Origin: Streptomyces sp. BK340
Lineage (GTDB): Bacteria; Actinomycetota; Actinomycetes; Streptomycetales; Streptomycetaceae
Assembly (NCBI RefSeq): GCF_007827595.1
Contig: NZ_VISR01000006.1
Coordinates: forward strand, 242,796-306,795
DNA: 64,000 nucleotides
Direction of reading: 5' to 3'
Shown: positions 60,513-64,000 of the stretch, one piece after another
Position numbering within the stretch: position 1 is the stretch's first letter
Layout of the letters: each line of letters starts with the position of its first letter
The notes under the pieces: model-generated
The model's input: the letters and a program-made list of their open reading frames with translations, nothing else
Told to the model about the DNA's origin: nothing
Databases searched by the model: none
Position numbers and translations under genes: made by a program

Positions 60513-61466
60513 GTGCGCGGAATTCTGCTGGCCGGGGGTACCGGCTCAAGGCTGTGGCCGTTGACCCGTTCGGTGTCGAAGCAGCTGCTGCCGGTTTTCG
60601 ACAAACCGATGATCTACTACCCGCTTTCCACCCTGCTGATGGCAGGCGTCCGGGAGATTCTGATCATCACCACCCCCGACGACCAGGACCAGTTCCGCCG
60701 GTTGCTCGGCGACGGCGCTCAACTGGGCCTGCGGCTGGAATACGCGGCGCAGGAACGCCCGGAGGGTATCGCTCACGCTCTCGTCCTGGGGGCCGACTTC
60801 ATCGGCGACGAACCGGTCGTGCTGATTCTGGGGGACAACATCTTCCACGGCACCGGCCTGGGAACACGGCTGGCCCGCTACGACGATCTGAAGGGCGGCA
60901 GGTTGTTCGCCTACCAGGTCGCCAACCCCTCGGCCTACGGTGTCGTGGAGTTCGACGAGCGGGGCCGGGTGCTGTCCATCGAGGAGAAACCGGTCCGGCC
61001 CAAGTCGCGGTACGCCGTACCCGGACTGTACTTCTATGACAACCGGGTCGTGGAGATCGCGCACGGCCTTCGGCCGAGCGCCAGGGGCGAGTTGGAGATC
61101 ACCGACCTCAACCGCGTCTATCTGGAGGCCGGGGAACTGAACGTCACCCGGCTCGACCGGGGCACGGCCTGGCTGGACACCGGAACCTTCACCTCCATGG
61201 TGCAGGCGTCGGAATTCGTCCGGGTGATCGAGGAGCGCCAGGGCTTCAAGGTCGGTTGTATCGAGGAGGCTGCCTGGCGGGCCGGCCTGATCGACGACGA
61301 CCGGCTCCGGGAGCTGGCCCGGCCGCTGCTCAAGAGTGGGTACGGCCATTACCTGCTGGGGCTTTTGGAGGATTCCCCGTGCCTGGTCGGGCCCCCACGG
61401 AGCAGCGGAGACGCCGGATCGCGTGGCGGAGAACTGCTGGGCACCGGTCCCGGAGCATTTGCGTGA
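60513..61466 (+). CDS. rmlA: Glucose-1-phosphate thymidylyltransferase
   Basis: 317 residues. MRGILLAGGTGSRLWPLT nucleotide loop, SKQLLPVFDKPMIYYPLSTLL, LGDNIFHGTGLG and EITDLNRVYLEAGEL are all RmlA signatures. Makes dTDP-glucose, the precursor of dTDP-rhamnose and other deoxysugars. TATGGT (60501-60506) six bases before GTG 60513 suggests a leaderless message. rmlC follows; rmlB and rmlD are not in the window. The C-terminal 20 residues are Gly/Ser-rich and unusual. Confidence 0.94.
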   Translation: MRGILLAGGTGSRLWPLTRSVSKQLLPVFDKPMIYYPLSTLLMAGVREILIITTPDDQDQFRRLLGDGAQLGLRLEYAAQERPEGIAHALVLGADFIGDEPVVLILGDNIFHGTGLGTRLARYDDLKGGRLFAYQVANPSAYGVVEFDERGRVLSIEEKPVRPKSRYAVPGLYFYDNRVVEIAHGLRPSARGELEITDLNRVYLEAGELNVTRLDRGTAWLDTGTFTSMVQASEFVRVIEERQGFKVGCIEEAAWRAGLIDDDRLRELARPLLKSGYGHYLLGLLEDSPCLVGPPRSSGDAGSRGGELLGTGPGAFA

Positions 61467-61564
61467 CGGCACCCTTCTCCTGACTAAAGTCGCGCGGCTG
61501 ACGTCCCGAAGACACGGACGTCAAGTTCGGCAAGAACAGCAGCGTGATGGAAGGAAGTGGTCAC

Positions 61565-62170
61565 ATGCGACCACTGGGAATTGAAGGGGCCTGGGTGGAC
61601 ACGCCCACTGTCTTCGCGGACGACAGGGGCCGATTCCATGAGTGGTTCAAGGCCGAGAGATTCCTCGATTCTCTCGGCCAGGGGCTCCGCCTTGCGCAGG
61701 CCAACTGCTCCCGCTCCCTCCGCGGCACTCTCCGTGGTATCCACTACGCGTCGGTTCCACCGGGACAGGCCAAGTATGTGACGTGCGTCAGCGGCGCCGT
61801 GCTCGACGTGGTGGTCGACATCCGCACCGGCTCCCCGACTTTCGGGAAATGGGAGGCGGTTCGGCTGGACGACACCACGCACCGTTGCGTCTATCTGTCG
61901 GAAGGGCTGGGTCACGCCTTCATGGCGCTGGATGACAACTCCACGGTCATCTACCTGTGTTCGGAGGGGTACGCGCCGCAGAGGGAGTTCGGGATCAATC
62001 CGCTCGACCCTTCGCTGGCCATCGCCTGGCCCGAGGATCTCGTACCACGTCTCTCCGGCAAGGACGCGGCGGCGCCCACGTTGGAGGAGGCCGAACGGCA
62101 GGGCCTGCTGCCCTCCTTCGAGGCCTGCAGTGCGTATCGCGGAAGTCTTGCAGGCGCCGAGTTCCATTGA
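61565..62170 (+). CDS. rmlC: dTDP-4-dehydrorhamnose 3,5-epimerase-type protein
   Basis: 201 residues from ATG 61565 with GGAAGG ten bases upstream (GTG 61544 is possible). Cupin fold: GRFHEWFKAERF, RSLRGTLRGIHY (catalytic His region), GAVLDVVVDIRTGSPTFGKW, GLGHAFMAL. Epimerises dTDP-4-keto-6-deoxyglucose at C3 and C5, or C3 only as in antibiotic sugar pathways. 98 bases after rmlA. Confidence 0.9.
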   Translation: MRPLGIEGAWVDTPTVFADDRGRFHEWFKAERFLDSLGQGLRLAQANCSRSLRGTLRGIHYASVPPGQAKYVTCVSGAVLDVVVDIRTGSPTFGKWEAVRLDDTTHRCVYLSEGLGHAFMALDDNSTVIYLCSEGYAPQREFGINPLDPSLAIAWPEDLVPRLSGKDAAAPTLEEAERQGLLPSFEACSAYRGSLAGAEFH

Positions 62171-62373
62171 GTCGGAATTCTTGGAGTGCCCTGCGCTATT
62201 TCTGCTCATTGAGGCCACTCGGGTGATATTGGACTATGCCAGGGGCAGATTCGTATTCATTCCGCGGCTGGGAGTGAACAATGGCTCTGTCAGTGGCCCC
62301 GTCCGGGGCAGCGTACTCAGTATGTGCGCTTGCGATGTGGCCACTTCCCCAAGTTTCGCGAGGAAGGTTCTCA

Positions 62374-64000
62374 GTGAGCCGTAAAACAATGCGGAGTTCA
62401 CGCGTCAAATCCGCGACCATGGTTTCCGTGGGCGCGCTTGCCGTCGTGCTCAATATCGCTCCGAGCGCGGTGGCCGTTGCCGACGCGATCCATCGGTCCG
62501 GCGTGAACAGCAGTGTGGGGCTGCCCGGCCCGAAGGGTGCCGTGAGTGCCGACCACGGCAAGGGCAAGGCCGACCCGTACGGCGACGACGACGACCACGG
62601 CCCTCAGGGCCCTCAGGGCCCGCGTGGCCACACCGGCCCCCAGGGCCCGCAGGGTGTCCCGGGTGTCCAGGGCCCGCAGGGCGACAAGGGCGACAAGGGT
62701 GACAAGGGCGACCGGGGTGACACCGGTCCGCAGGGTTCACCCGGGGGTGTCCAGGGAACGCCCGGTAACCAGGGTCCGCAGGGCTTCCAGGGTGTTCAGG
62801 GCTCGCAGGGTGACGTTGGCGCCCAGGGTGTCCAGGGCGATGTCGGTGTCCAGGGTCCGCAGGGCTTCCAGGGTGACGTCGGTGTCGGCGTGCAGGGTGC
62901 TCAGGGTGACCCGGGTGTCCAGGGTGTCCCGGGTGTCCAGGGTCCGCAGGGCTTCCAGGGTGACGTCGGTGTGGGCGTGCAGGGTGCTCAGGGTGACCCG
63001 GGCGTCCAGGGTGCGCAGGGCGACGTCGGTGTCGGCGTGCAGGGTGCTCAGGGTGACCCGGGCGTGCAGGGTGCGCAGGGCTTCCAGGGTGACGTCGGTG
63101 TCGGCGTGCAGGGTGCCCCGGGTGTCCAGGGTGATGTCGGTGCCCAGGGTCCGCAGGGCTTCCAGGGTGACGTCGGCGTCGGCGTGCAGGGTGCTCAGGG
63201 TGACCCGGGTGTCCAGGGTGTCCCGGGTGTCCAGGGTGATGTCGGTGTCCAGGGTCCGCAGGGCTTCCAGGGTGACGTCGGTGTCGGCGTGCAGGGTGCT
63301 CAGGGTGACCCGGGCGTGCAGGGTGCCCCGGGTGTCCAGGGTGATGTCGGTGTCCAGGGTCCGCAGGGCTTCCAGGGTGACGTCGGTGTCGGCGTGCAGG
63401 GTGCTCAGGGTGACCCGGGTGTGCAGGGTCCGCAGGGCTTCCAGGGTGACGTCGGTGTCGGCGTGCAGGGTGCTCAGGGTGACCCGGGTGTGCAGGGTGC
63501 CACGGGTTCGACCGGTCTGACCGGTGCCACGGGTCCGCAGGGTTCTCAGGGCGCCACCGGGACCACCGGCTCCACGGGCCCGCAGGGCCCGCAGGGCGAC
63601 ACTGGTGCCACGGGCTCCACGGGTGCCACCGGTCCTACAGGCCCACAGGGTGCCACGGGTTCGAACGGCCTGACCGGTGCCACGGGTCCGCAGGGTGCGC
63701 AGGGCGACGTCGGCGTCCAGGGCCCGCGGGGTTTCCAGGGCGACGCCGGTGTCGGCGTGCAGGGCTTGCAGGGCGTCCAGGGCTTCCAGGGCTTCCAGGG
63801 CTTCCAGGGTCCGCAGGGCTTCCAGGGTGTCCAGGGTGACGTCGGTGTCCAGGGTGTCCAGGGTGATGTTGGTGCCCAGGGTGTCCAGGGCGATGTCGGT
63901 GTCCAGGGTCCGCAGGGCTTCCAGGGTGTCCAGGGTGACGTCGGTGTCCAGGGTGTCCAGGGTGATGTTGGTGCCCAGGGTGTCCAGGGCGATGTCGGTG
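62374..64000 (+). CDS. Secreted collagen-like (Gly-X-Y) repeat protein, 3' end beyond the window
   Basis: At least 542 residues, GTG 62374 with AGGAAGG six bases upstream. Sec signal peptide (about 1-36), a short linker with DDDDHG, then continuous Gly-X-Y triplets (about 70 on). The Y position is mostly Gln, with blocks GPQGFQGDVGVGVQGAQGD and, from about residue 380, Thr-rich GATGSTG. The frame is open to the edge with no frameshift. GVGVQ gives regular one-step breaks in the triplet register. Expected to form a triple-helical surface or extracellular filament. Third-position use is relaxed (GGT/GGC mixed). Confidence 0.88.
   Translation, partial: MSRKTMRSSRVKSATMVSVGALAVVLNIAPSAVAVADAIHRSGVNSSVGLPGPKGAVSADHGKGKADPYGDDDDHGPQGPQGPRGHTGPQGPQGVPGVQGPQGDKGDKGDKGDRGDTGPQGSPGGVQGTPGNQGPQGFQGVQGSQGDVGAQGVQGDVGVQGPQGFQGDVGVGVQGAQGDPGVQGVPGVQGPQGFQGDVGVGVQGAQGDPGVQGAQGDVGVGVQGAQGDPGVQGAQGFQGDVGVGVQGAPGVQGDVGAQGPQGFQGDVGVGVQGAQGDPGVQGVPGVQGDVGVQGPQGFQGDVGVGVQGAQGDPGVQGAPGVQGDVGVQGPQGFQGDVGVGVQGAQGDPGVQGPQGFQGDVGVGVQGAQGDPGVQGATGSTGLTGATGPQGSQGATGTTGSTGPQGPQGDTGATGSTGATGPTGPQGATGSNGLTGATGPQGAQGDVGVQGPRGFQGDAGVGVQGLQGVQGFQGFQGFQGPQGFQGVQGDVGVQGVQGDVGAQGVQGDVGVQGPQGFQGVQGDVGVQGVQGDVGAQGVQGDVG
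63805..64000 (+). repeat. 99-bp perfect tandem repeat inside the collagen-like gene
   Basis: The stretch beginning CAGGGTCCGCAGGGCTTCC at 63805 recurs from 63904 with no visible mismatch to the window end. It encodes 33 residues, eleven Gly-X-Y triplets. Confidence 0.85.

Noticed and set aside
60513..62170. Antibiotic deoxysugar biosynthetic cluster
   Set aside because: Only rmlA and rmlC are present, with no rmlB, tailoring, polyketide or peptide synthetase genes in the window.
62600..64000. CRISPR-like or minisatellite array
   Set aside because: Periodic repeats keep one reading frame of Gly-X-Y triplets without spacers, so they are coding repeats of the collagen-like protein.
1..64000. 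tRNA, rRNA, or riboswitch genes
   Set aside because: The gaps between genes were read for cloverleaf, rRNA and common riboswitch patterns and none was convincing.

Overview
The window is core Streptomyces chromosome. G+C is very high, third codon positions are almost all G or C, and GTG and TTG starts are common. The gene set fits: pccB with a biotin ligase, class III adenylate cyclase, hutH of 514 residues with a Cys-Ser-Gly MIO triad, mycothiol amidase mca beside a DUF4307 gene and greA, GTP-type PEP carboxykinase, and a LAxTG sortase substrate. From memory the order pccB-birA-cya-...-hutH matches S. coelicolor, but no comparison could be run. No rRNA, tRNA, CRISPR array, transposase or integrase was found.

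Layout. (1) 1-10.8 kb is housekeeping and envelope: pccB start, birA, a 0.64 kb gap with a decayed tandem repeat, adenylate cyclase, enoyl-CoA hydratase, a GAF-GGDEF protein, hutH, a lipoprotein, a sortase-type surface protein and an L,D-transpeptidase. (2) 10.9-23.1 kb holds a MacB-type ABC pair, a large secreted subtilase, a monooxygenase-truncated hemoglobin fusion, an XRE regulator divergent from an alcohol dehydrogenase, an S51 peptidase, and a PAS/GAF/PP2C/ATPase regulator. (3) 23.1-27.7 kb looks accessory. It has short or broken genes, a GNAT-AAA fusion, a DUF6230/DUF6114 pair and a toxin-antitoxin-like pair. It also carries three extra partial copies of the 3' end of msrA, and the real msrA closes the region at 27.6-28.3 kb. 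(4) 28.3-45.4 kb contains an M48 protease between two paralogous membrane-anchored proteins, metB, a sigma-like/membrane pair, a MarR regulator, ilvA, a DrrAB-type exporter with a possible leader peptide, greA, DUF4307, mca, a STAND/TPR protein and an ArsR-type regulator. (5) 45.6-57.4 kb contains a YyaL-type thioredoxin protein, a four-gene overlapping operon (processive glycosyltransferase, GT39-like enzyme, DPM/GtrA enzyme, copper radical oxidase), a Mut7-C protein and an MFS-TetR efflux operon. (6) 57.5-64 kb contains a hemolysin III protein, pckG, rmlA, rmlC and the start of a long secreted collagen-like protein that runs off the right edge.

The most striking points are the scattered msrA 3' ends, which suggest a recurrent insertion site. 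Next are the promoter-operator-short ORF-hairpin arrangement ahead of the DrrAB exporter, the glycan synthase/copper oxidase operon, the collagen-like protein beside rmlA/rmlC, and a recurring promoter layout. In that layout a TANNNT hexamer lies 6-8 nt before the start codon, pointing to many leaderless mRNAs, often with a palindrome over the promoter.
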